A stretch of 55,150 nucleotides of DNA from Achromobacter pulmonis (GCF_002885955.2 NZ_POQS01000003.1:205751-260900); one strand, 5' to 3'; shown: positions 34,942-43,903, counted from the stretch's first letter. A program made the numbers and translations. Notes: generated by a model not told the origin, from the sequence alone.

Positions 34942-36201
34942 ATGAGTGCATTGATACTGGTCGTATTCATGGGCGCCGCCGTCTCGGCCATGCCCATCGC
35001 CCATGCCCTGCTCGTCGCCGCCATGGCGGCGGTCGCCAGCGCGGACCGCGTGCCGCTGGATGTGGTGGTCCAGCAGATGGTGGCGCAGGTGCAGAGCTTT
35101 CCCCTGATCGCGATTCCGTTCTTCATGCTGACCGGTTCGCTCATGATGGGCGGCAAGCTCGGCGAGGCGCTGGTGGGCGTGCTGTCGGCGCTGATCGGCC
35201 GCTATCACGGCGGTCCCGCCCAGGTCGGCGTGCTGTCGTCCACGCTGTTCGGCGGCGTGTCGGGCTCGGCCGTCGCGGATGCCTCGGCCATCGGCTCGCT
35301 GATGATTCCGTGGCACAAGCGGCTGGGCTACCCGGCCGCGTTCTCGGCCGCGACGCTGGCCGCCGCCGCCACGATCGACATCCTGATTCCGCCATCGATC
35401 CCGCTGATCCTGTTCGCCCTGACCGCCAACGCATCGATCGCGTCGCTGTTCATCGCAGGCGTTCTGCCCGGCCTGCTCCTGTGCGGGGGCTTCATGGTTT
35501 CCTGCTGGTGGGTGGGCCGCCGCCGCAACTTCCCCCGCGATACGTCGCCTTTCGACGGCGCGGCCTTCCGCCGGCACTTGCTGTATGCCTTGCCGGCCGT
35601 GGTCCTGCCGCTCTTGATCATCGTTTTCCTGCGGTTTGGCATTGCGACGCCGACCGAAGTGGCGGTGCTGTCGACGCTGTACGCGGGCCTGGCGTCGGCC
35701 CTGATATACCGCGACCTGACGTGGTCGCGCCTCAATGCCGCCATCGTCCACGCGGGCCTGGCCACCGGCGTGGTGCTGCTGGTGATCATGGCGTCGTCGG
35801 CCATCGGCTGGCTGCTGACCTTCGACCAGACGCCGCAGGGGATCGCGCACTGGGTGCAGGAAAACGTGCATGTCAAATGGCTGGTCACCCTGCTGATGAA
35901 CCTGATGATGCTGTTCCTTGGCATGTTCCTCGACTTGCCTGCCGCCGTGCTGCTGCTGACGCCAGTCTTCGTGCCGCTGGCGCAGAGCATCGGCATGGAC
36001 ATGACCCAGCTTGGCGTGATGATGGTCGTGAACCTTGCCATCGGGCTGTACACGCCGCCAGTGGGCACCACGCTCTTCATCACCAGCGCATTGGCCAAGG
36101 TGAAGGTGGGCCAGACAGTGCGCGAGCTGGTGCCCTTTTATCTGGTCGCGTTTGCGGTGCTGGGACTGGTGTCCTATGTGCCTGCCTTCATCCTGCAATG
36201 A
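34942..36201 (+). CDS. TRAP transporter large permease DctM
   Basis: A 419-residue permease with about twelve helices that couples uptake to a sodium or proton gradient. Family segments include GGVSGSAVADASAIGSLMIPWHKRLGYPAAFSAA, IPPSIPLILFA and NLAIGLYTPPVGTTLFI. A GGAGG site lies before its ATG. It completes the first TRAP system, followed after 29 bases by the transketolase genes. Confidence 0.93.
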   Translation: MSALILVVFMGAAVSAMPIAHALLVAAMAAVASADRVPLDVVVQQMVAQVQSFPLIAIPFFMLTGSLMMGGKLGEALVGVLSALIGRYHGGPAQVGVLSSTLFGGVSGSAVADASAIGSLMIPWHKRLGYPAAFSAATLAAAATIDILIPPSIPLILFALTANASIASLFIAGVLPGLLLCGGFMVSCWWVGRRRNFPRDTSPFDGAAFRRHLLYALPAVVLPLLIIVFLRFGIATPTEVAVLSTLYAGLASALIYRDLTWSRLNAAIVHAGLATGVVLLVIMASSAIGWLLTFDQTPQGIAHWVQENVHVKWLVTLLMNLMMLFLGMFLDLPAAVLLLTPVFVPLAQSIGMDMTQLGVMMVVNLAIGLYTPPVGTTLFITSALAKVKVGQTVRELVPFYLVAFAVLGLVSYVPAFILQ

Positions 36202-36230
36202 ACCCCCATACCATGAATAGGGAGCTTCGA

Positions 36231-37094
36231 ATGGAGCAATCCAAGCCTTTGAGCGATCTGGCGGCTGCCGCGTGGCGCATCCGCCGCTACGCGGTCCGCA
36301 TGGGCGAAGTCCAGGGCCAGGGCTACATCGGCCAGGCGCTCGGCTGGGCCGACGTGCTGGCCGTGGCCTACCGCCATGCGATGCATGTGCGGCCGGACGA
36401 TCCGCAATGGGAAGGCCGGGACCGGTTTCTGCTGTCGCACGGCCACTACGCCATCGCCCACTATGCGGCGCTGATAGAGGCTGGCGTGGTCCCGGAAAGT
36501 GAACTCGATACCTATGGCAGCGACGACAGCCGCCTGCCCATGTCGGGCATGGCGACCTACACGCCCGGCATGGAGATCTCGGGCGGATCACTGGGGCAGG
36601 GCCTGTCCATTGGCGTCGGCATCGCGCTGGGACTCAAGCACAAGCGCAACCCGGCCTTTGTCTACAACTCCATGTCGGACGGCGAACTGGACGAGGGCTC
36701 GACCTGGGAAGCCGCGATGGGCGCCGCGCACCATGAACTGGACAACCTCATCTGCCTGGTCGACATCAACAACCAGCAGGCGGACGGGCCTTCCGGCAAG
36801 GTGCTGGGATTCGAGCCGCTGGCCGACAAGTGGGCCGCTTTCGGCTGGCATGTGCAGCGCGTGGACGGCAACGACCTGGCAACCGTTGTCCAGGCATTCG
36901 ACACCGCGCGCGCCCTGCCTGACGCCAAGCCGCGGGTCATCCTGTTCGACACGCGGATGGGCAAGGGCATCCCGTTCCTCGAACGGCGAGAGAAGAACCA
37001 CTTTATCCGCGTCGATCCGCCGGAATGGCAACAAGCGCTGGACATCCTGGACCAGAGCCGCCCCACCCACACGACCCAAGGAGCCTGGTCATGA
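36231..37094 (+). CDS. Transketolase, N-terminal (thiamine-binding) subunit
   Basis: A 287-residue protein equal to the thiamine-diphosphate-binding domain of a transketolase split over two genes. It has SHGHYAIAHYAAL, EISGGSLGQGLSIGVGIALG and the cofactor motif SDGELDEGSTWEAA...DINNQQ; the first position is Ser instead of the usual Gly (GDGE). AGGGAG precedes the ATG at 36231. The next gene supplies the other half. Split transketolases act on sugars or sugar derivatives, in several catabolic routes on non-standard ketoses. Confidence 0.9.
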   Translation: MEQSKPLSDLAAAAWRIRRYAVRMGEVQGQGYIGQALGWADVLAVAYRHAMHVRPDDPQWEGRDRFLLSHGHYAIAHYAALIEAGVVPESELDTYGSDDSRLPMSGMATYTPGMEISGGSLGQGLSIGVGIALGLKHKRNPAFVYNSMSDGELDEGSTWEAAMGAAHHELDNLICLVDINNQQADGPSGKVLGFEPLADKWAAFGWHVQRVDGNDLATVVQAFDTARALPDAKPRVILFDTRMGKGIPFLERREKNHFIRVDPPEWQQALDILDQSRPTHTTQGAWS

Positions 37095-38101
37095 GCAGCG
37101 CCAGCACTCAGCAAAAACCCCGCCTCACCACGTCGGCCATGATCGCGTCGATTGCCTCGGAAGGGCAGCGCGTCCGGGCCGCACCCTTCGGCAAGGCGCT
37201 GGTCGAGTACGCCGCATCGCATCCGGAGGTCGTGGGCCTGACGGCGGACCTGGCCAAGTACACCGACCTGCACCTGTTTGCGCAGGCCTACCCCGAGCGC
37301 TTCTACCAGATGGGCATGGCCGAGCAGCTGTTGATGGGCGCCGCAGGCGGCATGGCCAAGGAGGGCCTCGTGCCATTCGCCACGACCTATGCCGTATTCG
37401 GCACGCGGCGCGCCTACGATTTCATCCATCAGGTGATTGCCGAGGAGAACCTCAACGTCAAGATCTGCTGCGCGCTGCCGGGTCTGACCACGGGTTACGG
37501 TCCCAGTCACCAGGCCACCGAAGACCTGGCGATGATGCGTGGCATTCCGGGCCTGACCATCGTCGACCCTTGCGATGCGCTGGACATCGAACAGGCCGTG
37601 CCGCAGATTGCGGGGCACCAGGGCCCGGTGTACATGCGGCTGCTGCGCGGCCAGGTGCCGGCGGTGCTGGACGAGATCGAGGGTTATCGATTCGAGCTGG
37701 GCAAGGCGAAGATGCTGCGCGAAGGCGGCGACGTGCTCGTCATTTCGAGCGGCATCATGACGATGCGCGCGTTGGAGGCCGCCGAGGATCTGGCACGCGA
37801 CAACATCGGGGTCGCGGTGATGCACAGCCCGACCGTGAAGCCACTGGACGAGGCCAGCCTGGTCGAGGCGGTGCGCTACAAGCACCGCCTGGTGGTCGTG
37901 GCCGAAAACCATTCGGTGATCGGCGGGCTGGGCGAGGCCGTGGCCAGCGCCTTGCTGCGGCATCGCGTGCAGCCCGCCGGGTTTCAACTGGCGGGGCTGC
38001 CGGACGCGTACCTGGATGCCGGCGCCCTGCCCACGCTGCATGACCGCTACGGCATCAGCCGCGAAGCGCTGGCCGGTCGCATCAAGGCCTGGCTAGGCTG
38101 A
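37091..38101 (+). CDS. Transketolase, C-terminal subunit
   Basis: A 336-residue partner of the preceding gene with the pyrimidine-binding domain (FYQMGMAEQLLMGAAGGMAKEGL, containing the conserved Glu, and TGYGPSHQATEDLAMMRGIPG) and a C-terminal transketolase domain (VAENHSVIGGLGEAV). It overlaps the first subunit by ATGA (37091-37094), giving coupled synthesis. An N-terminal extension of about 35 residues precedes the domain. A hairpin terminator follows the gene. Confidence 0.9.
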   Translation: MSSASTQQKPRLTTSAMIASIASEGQRVRAAPFGKALVEYAASHPEVVGLTADLAKYTDLHLFAQAYPERFYQMGMAEQLLMGAAGGMAKEGLVPFATTYAVFGTRRAYDFIHQVIAEENLNVKICCALPGLTTGYGPSHQATEDLAMMRGIPGLTIVDPCDALDIEQAVPQIAGHQGPVYMRLLRGQVPAVLDEIEGYRFELGKAKMLREGGDVLVISSGIMTMRALEAAEDLARDNIGVAVMHSPTVKPLDEASLVEAVRYKHRLVVVAENHSVIGGLGEAVASALLRHRVQPAGFQLAGLPDAYLDAGALPTLHDRYGISREALAGRIKAWLG

Positions 38102-38115
38102 ACGATCCATGGACT

Positions 38116-38135
38116 GCGGGCGCTGGCCCGCTTTT
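38116..38135 (+). terminator. Terminator of the SDR-TRAP-transketolase operon
   Basis: Perfect stem GCGGGC (38116-38121) / GCCCGC (38126-38131) with a GCTG loop followed by TTTT, 15 bases after the transketolase stop codon. Confidence 0.65.
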
Positions 38136-38164
38136 CGCCAACCGCGCATGCGTTAGGACCGGCC

Positions 38165-38302
38165 CTACGGCGCCTTCATCTCCTGCTTTTTCTTCTTCTC
38201 CTCTTTTTCTCCGTCGTAATGGGACTTGATGGCGAGATACATGCCGGTGCCCAACACGAGGAGCTTGAACGTACCGAAGACTACAGGGATCCAAAAATTC
38301 AT
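38165..38302 (-). CDS. Small single-helix membrane protein, 45 residues
   Basis: Reads MNFWIPVVFGTFKLLVLGTG followed by MYLAIKSHYDGEKEEKKKKQ and a short end: one membrane helix then a very charged Lys/Glu-rich tail, typical of small inner-membrane proteins. A GAGG ribosome site lies just before two consecutive ATG codons; the second (38302) is chosen. It is divergent from the MocR gene. No family role is known to me. Confidence 0.5.
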   Translation of the reverse strand: MNFWIPVVFGTFKLLVLGTGMYLAIKSHYDGEKEEKKKKQEMKAP

Positions 38303-38355
38303 CATTTCCTCGAAACGAGCGCAGGTCGGACGCGCGGAGTGAACGCTATACTCCC

Positions 38356-38418
38356 TACAAACCAGCCGAATTTTACCGTCAAAATCCATACAAACTGTTG
38401 AATTTCTCGGTTTGTATG
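38356..38418. promoter_or_regulatory. TACAAAC half-sites upstream of the MocR gene
   Basis: CATACAAAC (38387-38395) and GTTTGTATG (38410-38418) form a perfect 9-bp inverted repeat with 14 bases between. A third TACAAAC lies at 38356-38362. The repeat is 51 bases before the MocR start, and the region is shared with the divergent small membrane protein gene. A MocR dimer binding its own promoter is the simplest reading. Confidence 0.5.
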
Positions 38419-38468
38419 TTTTTTCCTGCCTGCGCAGGGTGCAAAAACCCCATACATCAAGATAAGGC

Positions 38469-39878
38469 ATGTCTCTCCCACGTCGCCTGAAGAAAGCAAA
38501 CACGTCTTGGGTGCGGCCCCTGACCGCGGGCTCGGGCCCCCGGTACCAGCAGATCGCCGCGCAAATCGTCACGGCGGTGGAGGACGGCGTGCTTCGGGCG
38601 GGTGACCGCCTGCCCCCGCAGCGCGAACTGGCCCAGGCATTGGGCGTCGATCTCACGACCGTCACCCGGGCGTACACGGAGGTCCGCCAGCAAGGCTTGC
38701 TGGAAGCCCAGGGGTCGGGCGGGACTTATGTGGCCTATTCGGGCGCCGAAACGGCGGGGACGATCGACCTGGGCATGAATATCCCGCCGTTGCTCGGCAG
38801 CGCGGAGTTTCTGCACATGCTTGCGCAAGGCGGCGGCGCGACGCAGGCGGCGGCAAGCTCGATGGACCTGATGAGCTATCACGTGGGGGCGGGGGCCAGC
38901 CGGCATCGGGCAGCAGCGGCGAAATGGCTGCGGCCGATGATAGGCGACACGGAGATCGAGCGGATCGTGGTCTGCCCGGGCGCCCAGACCGCCATCGCGG
39001 CGCTGTTGCTGGCCAGGAGCCAGTCCGGAGACGCCATTGCATGCGATGAGCTGACTTATCCGGGTTTCCTGGCCGCGGTGCGCGTACTTCAGCGCCAGGC
39101 CGTCGGGGTGAAGTCGGATGAAGTCGGCATGGACCCCGCCGACCTCCAGCGCGTGTGCGAGCAGCATCGTCCCGCGATGCTGTACCTGAATCCGACGATC
39201 CAGAACCCGACCGCGCTGACGCTCTCCCACGAGCGGCGGATGGCGCTGTTGCGTGTTGCCGAGAAATACGCGCTGCCGGTGATCGAGGACGATCCCTACT
39301 GGCTGTTGAGCGATCGTGCGCCGAGCACGATGTTCTCATTGGCCGCCAACACGTCTGTGGCGCCGGTCTACTACGTCTCGACGCTATCCAAATGCATGGC
39401 GCCAGGGCTGCGAACGGCTTACCTGGTCGTGCCTGCCGGTGAGCCGTTGAGTCCGGTTCTCGATGCCCTGCGTTCGCTGGCCCTGATGCCCGCTCCCTGG
39501 ATGACTGAAATGGCTTCGGCCTGGATAGCGTCGGGGGCTGCCGCTCAATGGCTTACACAGGTCAAGAACGAGCTGCGGCATCGGCAGGCCATTGCCGCAT
39601 CGATCCTGCCCGGCAATATCCAGGCCGACCCGAACGGGCTGCATCTCTGGCTCCAGTTGCCGCGTCATATCGACCTCTACCGGCTTACGCAAACGGCGCT
39701 GCAACAAGGGGTGAGCGTCACCGACTCGGAGTCGTTTTCCACGGAGGCCCACAGCCCCGCAGCGCTTCGTGTGTCGTTGGGCGGAGCCATCGACCGGAAT
39801 CGCCTGACGCAGGGCCTGACCCGGTTGGCGGAGCTGCTCAAGGGCGATCTTGCCAGGCGGGTGTCCAACGTCGTGTGA
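38469..39878 (+). CDS. MocR-type regulator (GntR winged helix plus aminotransferase-like domain)
   Basis: A 469-residue PLP-dependent regulator. The N-terminal winged helix is GSGPRYQQIAAQIVTAVEDGVLRAGDRLPPQRELAQALGVDLTTVTRAYTEVRQQGLL. A fold-type I aminotransferase domain follows, with the PLP Lys in STLSKCMAPGLRTAY and the Asn in NPTIQNPTALTL. It precedes the thiolase operon by 97 bases in the same direction and probably controls it or itself. MocR proteins often sense amines or amino acids through PLP; the effector here is not evident. Confidence 0.9.
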   Translation: MSLPRRLKKANTSWVRPLTAGSGPRYQQIAAQIVTAVEDGVLRAGDRLPPQRELAQALGVDLTTVTRAYTEVRQQGLLEAQGSGGTYVAYSGAETAGTIDLGMNIPPLLGSAEFLHMLAQGGGATQAAASSMDLMSYHVGAGASRHRAAAAKWLRPMIGDTEIERIVVCPGAQTAIAALLLARSQSGDAIACDELTYPGFLAAVRVLQRQAVGVKSDEVGMDPADLQRVCEQHRPAMLYLNPTIQNPTALTLSHERRMALLRVAEKYALPVIEDDPYWLLSDRAPSTMFSLAANTSVAPVYYVSTLSKCMAPGLRTAYLVVPAGEPLSPVLDALRSLALMPAPWMTEMASAWIASGAAAQWLTQVKNELRHRQAIAASILPGNIQADPNGLHLWLQLPRHIDLYRLTQTALQQGVSVTDSESFSTEAHSPAALRVSLGGAIDRNRLTQGLTRLAELLKGDLARRVSNVV

Positions 39879-39884
39879 TCTTTC

Positions 39885-39933
39885 TGTACGTATTTTTGTA
39901 CGTAGCTGCACGTATGGATATACGGGGTACGTC
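39885..39933 (+). promoter_or_regulatory. Tandem TGTACGTA repeats before the thiolase operon
   Basis: TGTACGTA at 39885-39892 and 39897-39904, TGCACGTA at 39908-39915, then GTACG near 39928. The period is 11-12 bp, about one helical turn, as expected for side-by-side binding of a regulator. The block sits between the MocR gene and the thiolase gene, 60-90 bases before the start codon. Confidence 0.5.
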
Positions 39934-39974
39934 GTCCGATACTGAAAAAACCAGAAAAATCAACGGAGACGACG

Positions 39975-41153
39975 ATGCCCGGCATACCGGTATCCATCGT
40001 GGGCAGCGGCCATACGCCCTTCGGCCGCCTGGACGCCCTGAACCTCGAACAGCTTATCGTCATGGCCTCCACGGAGGCGATCGAGGATGCCGGCGTGGAC
40101 CCGGCCAGCATCGACGCGGTGTTCCTGGGCAATTTCAACGCCGGCCTGGTGCCTGACGCCTTCGCCGCCTCGCTGATCCTGCAGGCCGCGCCGGCGCTGC
40201 GCTTCAAGCCGGCCACCCGTTGCGAGAACGCCTGCGCCTCCGGCTCGGCGGCGCTGCATGCCGGCATGCGCGCCATCCAGGCGGGCGCTGCGCGCACCGT
40301 GCTGGTGGTGGGCGCCGAGAAAATGACCTCGCGCACCACGGCCGAGGTTACGCAAGCGCTGGCCGGCGCGGGCTACAAGAACGATGCCGCCGAGGCCGGG
40401 CTGAGCTTTCCGCAGCTGTTCGCCCTGGCGGCCGGCCAGTACGCCGAGCGATACGAAGATCCGCTGCCCGCCATGGCCCGGATTGCCGCCAAGAACCACG
40501 GCAACGCCATGGACAACCCGCTGGCGCAGATGCACCGGCCCATGGACGCGGACTTCTGCAATACCGTGTCCGACAAGAACCCCCTCATCGCGCCGCCCTT
40601 GCGCCTGACGGACTGCTCGCTGGTCACCGACGGCGCGGCGGCGGTCGTGCTGACCGCCGCCGAACATGCGGCGCCGTTCGCCCGCGAAGTGCGTATTCGC
40701 GCGGCCTGCCAGGTCAACGATTTCCTGCCGCTGCGCGGCCGCGACCTGCTGGCCTTCGAAGGTCCGCGCCGCGCGATTTCGCAGGCCTATGCCGACGCCG
40801 GAATCGGCGCGGGCGACCTGGATTTCGCCGAGGTGCACGACTGCTTCACGATCGCCGAGCTGCTGATCTACGAGGCGATGGGACTGGCCCCGGCGGGACA
40901 GGGGCGGCGGGCCCTGGACGACGGCACCGTGCTGCGCGACGGCAGCCTGCCGGTGAACCTGTCCGGCGGCCTGAAGGCCAAGGGGCATCCGGTCGGCGCG
41001 ACCGGCGTGTCCATGCACGCGCTGGCGTTCCGCCAGCTCACCGGCCGCGCCGGCGGCATCCAGCGTCCCGGCGCCGAACTCGGCCTGGTGTTCAACATGG
41101 GCGGCGCGGCGGTGGCCAACTATGCCTCGATCCTGCAGGCAGCCCGGGCCTGA
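39975..41153 (+). CDS. Thiolase-family acyl-CoA acyltransferase
   Basis: A 392-residue thiolase. The acyl-accepting Cys is in RCENACASGSAAL near residue 88; the other catalytic parts are EVHDCFTIAELL and the C-terminal GGLKAKGHPVGATG. It resembles the SCP-x/acetyl-CoA acetyltransferase-like branch more than FadA. It opens an operon with an acyl-CoA ligase, a TRAP transporter and an SDR, so it likely cleaves or forms a 3-oxoacyl-CoA from an imported acid. A GGAG site precedes the ATG. Confidence 0.85.
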   Translation: MPGIPVSIVGSGHTPFGRLDALNLEQLIVMASTEAIEDAGVDPASIDAVFLGNFNAGLVPDAFAASLILQAAPALRFKPATRCENACASGSAALHAGMRAIQAGAARTVLVVGAEKMTSRTTAEVTQALAGAGYKNDAAEAGLSFPQLFALAAGQYAERYEDPLPAMARIAAKNHGNAMDNPLAQMHRPMDADFCNTVSDKNPLIAPPLRLTDCSLVTDGAAAVVLTAAEHAAPFAREVRIRAACQVNDFLPLRGRDLLAFEGPRRAISQAYADAGIGAGDLDFAEVHDCFTIAELLIYEAMGLAPAGQGRRALDDGTVLRDGSLPVNLSGGLKAKGHPVGATGVSMHALAFRQLTGRAGGIQRPGAELGLVFNMGGAAVANYASILQAARA

Positions 41154-41170
41154 GTTTTCGCTCCCGCATC

Positions 41171-42721
41171 ATGAATATTTCGAACTGGCTGCACGCCGCG
41201 GCCCTGCTGCATCCCGACAATCCGGCCCTGTTCCAGGGCGACCGCCTGCACGCCGACTACCGGTCCTTTGCGCTGCGCGCCGGCGGCCTGGCGCGCTGGC
41301 TGGCCGGACACGGCGTGACCGAGGGCGACCGCGTCGCGCTCTTCATGAAGAACCGGGTCGAGTACCTGGAGCTGTTCTACGCCTGCTGGTGGATCGGCGC
41401 CATGGTGGTGCCGGTCAATCCGAAACTGCATCCCAAGGAAGTGGCCTGGATTCTGGACGATTCGCAGGCCCGGGTCGTGCTGACCGACACCGCGCAGGAT
41501 CTGCCGGGCGATTGCGTGCCCGCGGCGTGCCTGCATTTGGAACTCGACGGCCCTGCCTATGAAGAGGCGGCCCGCGCCGGGCTGGCCGACGGCCTGCGCG
41601 CGCCGCTCGCCCTGGCGCCCCAGGCGCTGGCGTGGCTGTTCTATACGTCCGGCACCACCGGCCGTCCCAAGGGGGTGATGCTGACGCATCGCAACCTGGT
41701 GGCCATGTCGCTGTGCTACGCCGCCGACGTCGAAACGGTGGCGGCCGGCGACAGCATGCTGTATGCCGCGCCCATGTCGCACGGCGCCGGGCTGTACCAC
41801 TTCGTGTACGTGCGCCGCGCCGCGCGCCATATCGTGCCCGCCAGCCGCGGCTTCGATCCGGCCGAGATCCTCGACACGGCCGAGGCCTGCGGTTCGCTGT
41901 CCTTGTTCGCGGCGCCCACCATGGTCAAGCGGCTGGTCGAGCAGGCGCGCCGCGACGGGCGCGACGGACGCGGCCTGCACACCGTCATCTACGGCGGCGG
42001 CCCCATGTACCAGGCCGACATCCTCGACGCCCTGCAGGTGCTGGGGCCGCGCTTCGCCCAGATCTACGGCCAGGGCGAAAGCCCCATGACCATTACCGCG
42101 CTGGCGCGCGAGATCATCGCCGACCGCGCGCATCCGCGGTGGCAGGCGCGCCTGGCCTCGGTCGGCGTGGCGCAGAGCTGCATGGAAGTGCGCGTGGTCG
42201 ATGCGTCCATGGCGAACGCGCCGGCCGGCGTCGAAGGCGAAGTGATCGTGCGCGGCGACGCCGTCATGGCGGGCTACTGGAACAACGAAGCGGCCACGCG
42301 CGCCACGCTGGTCGACGGCTGGCTGCGCACCGGCGATATCGGCCGGCTGGACCAGGAAGGTTTCCTGACGCTGACCGACCGCAGCAAGGACGTGATCATC
42401 TCGGGCGGCTCGAACATCTATCCGCGCGAAGTGGAGGAGGTGCTGGCCCGCCATCCGGCCGTGCTCGAAGTGGCGGTCGTGGGGGCGCCCAGCGCCCAGT
42501 GGGGCGAGGAAGTGGTCGCCTTCGTGGTGCTCAGGCCGGGCGCGGAGGCGCCGGCAGAGGAGCTGGACCGCTGGTGCCGCGCCGAGATCGCCGCGTTCAA
42601 GACCCCCAAGCGTTATTGCTTTCGCGCGGAGCTGCCCAAGAACAGCTACGGCAAGATTCCCAAGACGGAGTTGCGCGAAGCGCTGCAGGCCGAAACGGCA
42701 GCGCGCCCCGGCACGGCCTGA
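41171..42721 (+). CDS. Acyl-CoA ligase (AMP-dependent synthetase)
   Basis: A 516-residue class I adenylate-forming enzyme that activates a carboxylic acid with ATP and CoA. It has the P-loop-like motif YTSGTTGRPKGVMLTH, GWLRTGDIGRLDQEG (A5-A7 Asp), DRSKDVIISGGSNIYPREVEE hinge, and the catalytic Lys in NSYGKIPKTELRE. The ATG at 41171 begins MNISNWLHAAALLHPDNPA as in the family; the long open frame upstream is a shadow of the thiolase. Substrate could be a fatty, aryl or bile-type acid; the sequence does not say which. Confidence 0.88.
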   Translation: MNISNWLHAAALLHPDNPALFQGDRLHADYRSFALRAGGLARWLAGHGVTEGDRVALFMKNRVEYLELFYACWWIGAMVVPVNPKLHPKEVAWILDDSQARVVLTDTAQDLPGDCVPAACLHLELDGPAYEEAARAGLADGLRAPLALAPQALAWLFYTSGTTGRPKGVMLTHRNLVAMSLCYAADVETVAAGDSMLYAAPMSHGAGLYHFVYVRRAARHIVPASRGFDPAEILDTAEACGSLSLFAAPTMVKRLVEQARRDGRDGRGLHTVIYGGGPMYQADILDALQVLGPRFAQIYGQGESPMTITALAREIIADRAHPRWQARLASVGVAQSCMEVRVVDASMANAPAGVEGEVIVRGDAVMAGYWNNEAATRATLVDGWLRTGDIGRLDQEGFLTLTDRSKDVIISGGSNIYPREVEEVLARHPAVLEVAVVGAPSAQWGEEVVAFVVLRPGAEAPAEELDRWCRAEIAAFKTPKRYCFRAELPKNSYGKIPKTELREALQAETAARPGTA

Positions 42722-42758
42722 CGCACAGGCCGGCCCAATCAACCACCAGGAGACAACA

Positions 42759-43853
42759 ATGAGAAGACGCGATTTCATCAAGACCGCCGGCCTGCTGGCC
42801 GGCGTCTCGGCCCCCGCGGTCTGGCCGTCCCGGCTGCTGGCGGCGGACAAGCCCGTATCCATCAAGTTCGACAGCTACATCGCCGAGACGGCCGGGCCTT
42901 CGCGCCTGGACGACTGGTTCCTCAAGCAGCTGGAGACGCGCAGCAACGGCGCCGTCAAGGTGCGCCGCTACTGGGCGCAGTCGCTGAATAAAGTGGGCGA
43001 GCACCTGTCGGCGGTGCGCGACGGCACCTCCGAGATGTCGCTGATCTCGCCGGGCTACTACCAGGCGCAGCTGCCGGTCACGCGCGGCCTGGAGTGGTAC
43101 TACCGCATGAACCGCGCCGACGCGCTGCACCTGGTGTGCCGCGACGTCTACGAGCAGTTCCAGCCGCTGCGCGATGAATGGGAAAAGCGCTACCGCGCCA
43201 AGGTCATGTACTGGACCAACTGGTATTACGCGCCGCTGGTCACGCGCGAGCCGATCAAGTCGGTGGAGGACATCCGCGGCAAGCGCATCCGCGGCTACGG
43301 CGTGGCCAATGACGTGATCCAGCGGCTGGGCGGCACCGCCGTGCCGATGGCCGCGCCCGAGGTCTACACCGCGCTCGAACGCGGCGTGCTGGACGGCGTG
43401 TACGGGTTCGACTTCATCACGGCGGTCGGCTACAAGCTGCACGAGATCGCGCCTTACTTCACCGATATCGGCGACGGTCCGCACGGGCCGTCCGCCACCA
43501 TCATCAACATGCGCACCTGGGAAGCCTTCCCGGAGCCGGTCAAGGCGCTGTGCAACGACATCGTGGGTGAAATCTACGGCGGCAAGTACACCGAGATTTT
43601 CGACGCGGCCGCGCGCCAGTACGTCAAGACGGCGCTGGCCGAAGGCGCGAAGTTCTCCTCGCTGTCCGACGAGGAAAAGCGCAAGGCCAAGGCGCTGGTG
43701 CAGCCCGCCGAAGTCCAGGCCTGGCTCGACAACGTCGCCAAGCCCGCGCGCATCGACGGCGCGCGCATGCAATCGCTGATCGACGCCGCCATCGCCAAGT
43801 ACGACCCGCAGGGCACGCTCAAGCGCTTCGACGAGCTGGCCGCCCAGGCATGA
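42759..43853 (+). CDS. TRAP transporter substrate-binding protein DctP, Tat-exported
   Basis: A 364-residue binding protein with a twin-arginine type signal (RRRDFIKTAGLLAG), unlike the Sec signal of the first TRAP protein. The mature part has FDSYIAETAGPSRLDDWFLKQLETRSNGAVKVRRYW, KRIRGYGVANDVIQRLGGTAVPMAAPEVYTALERGVLDGVYG. Tat export hints that it folds or dimerises in the cytoplasm. It follows the ligase after 37 bases with GGAG before its ATG. Ligand is probably the acid activated by the ligase. Confidence 0.9.
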   Translation: MRRRDFIKTAGLLAGVSAPAVWPSRLLAADKPVSIKFDSYIAETAGPSRLDDWFLKQLETRSNGAVKVRRYWAQSLNKVGEHLSAVRDGTSEMSLISPGYYQAQLPVTRGLEWYYRMNRADALHLVCRDVYEQFQPLRDEWEKRYRAKVMYWTNWYYAPLVTREPIKSVEDIRGKRIRGYGVANDVIQRLGGTAVPMAAPEVYTALERGVLDGVYGFDFITAVGYKLHEIAPYFTDIGDGPHGPSATIINMRTWEAFPEPVKALCNDIVGEIYGGKYTEIFDAAARQYVKTALAEGAKFSSLSDEEKRKAKALVQPAEVQAWLDNVAKPARIDGARMQSLIDAAIAKYDPQGTLKRFDELAAQA

Positions 43854-43858
43854 CCCAC

Positions 43859-43903
43859 GGCGGCCGCGGCCAGGCGCCTCCTGCGGGGCGCCGCCGCGCC
43901 GCC
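43859..43903 (+). promoter_or_regulatory. G+C-rich stem-loop between second dctP and dctQ genes
   Basis: Outer arms 43859-43870 and 43893-43903 pair over 11 bp with one bulged base; inner arms GGCGCC (43873-43878 and 43887-43892) pair around an 8-base loop. It lies directly after the binding-protein stop codon. Its place equals that of the stem-loop in the first TRAP operon, though the sequence differs. Confidence 0.6.
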
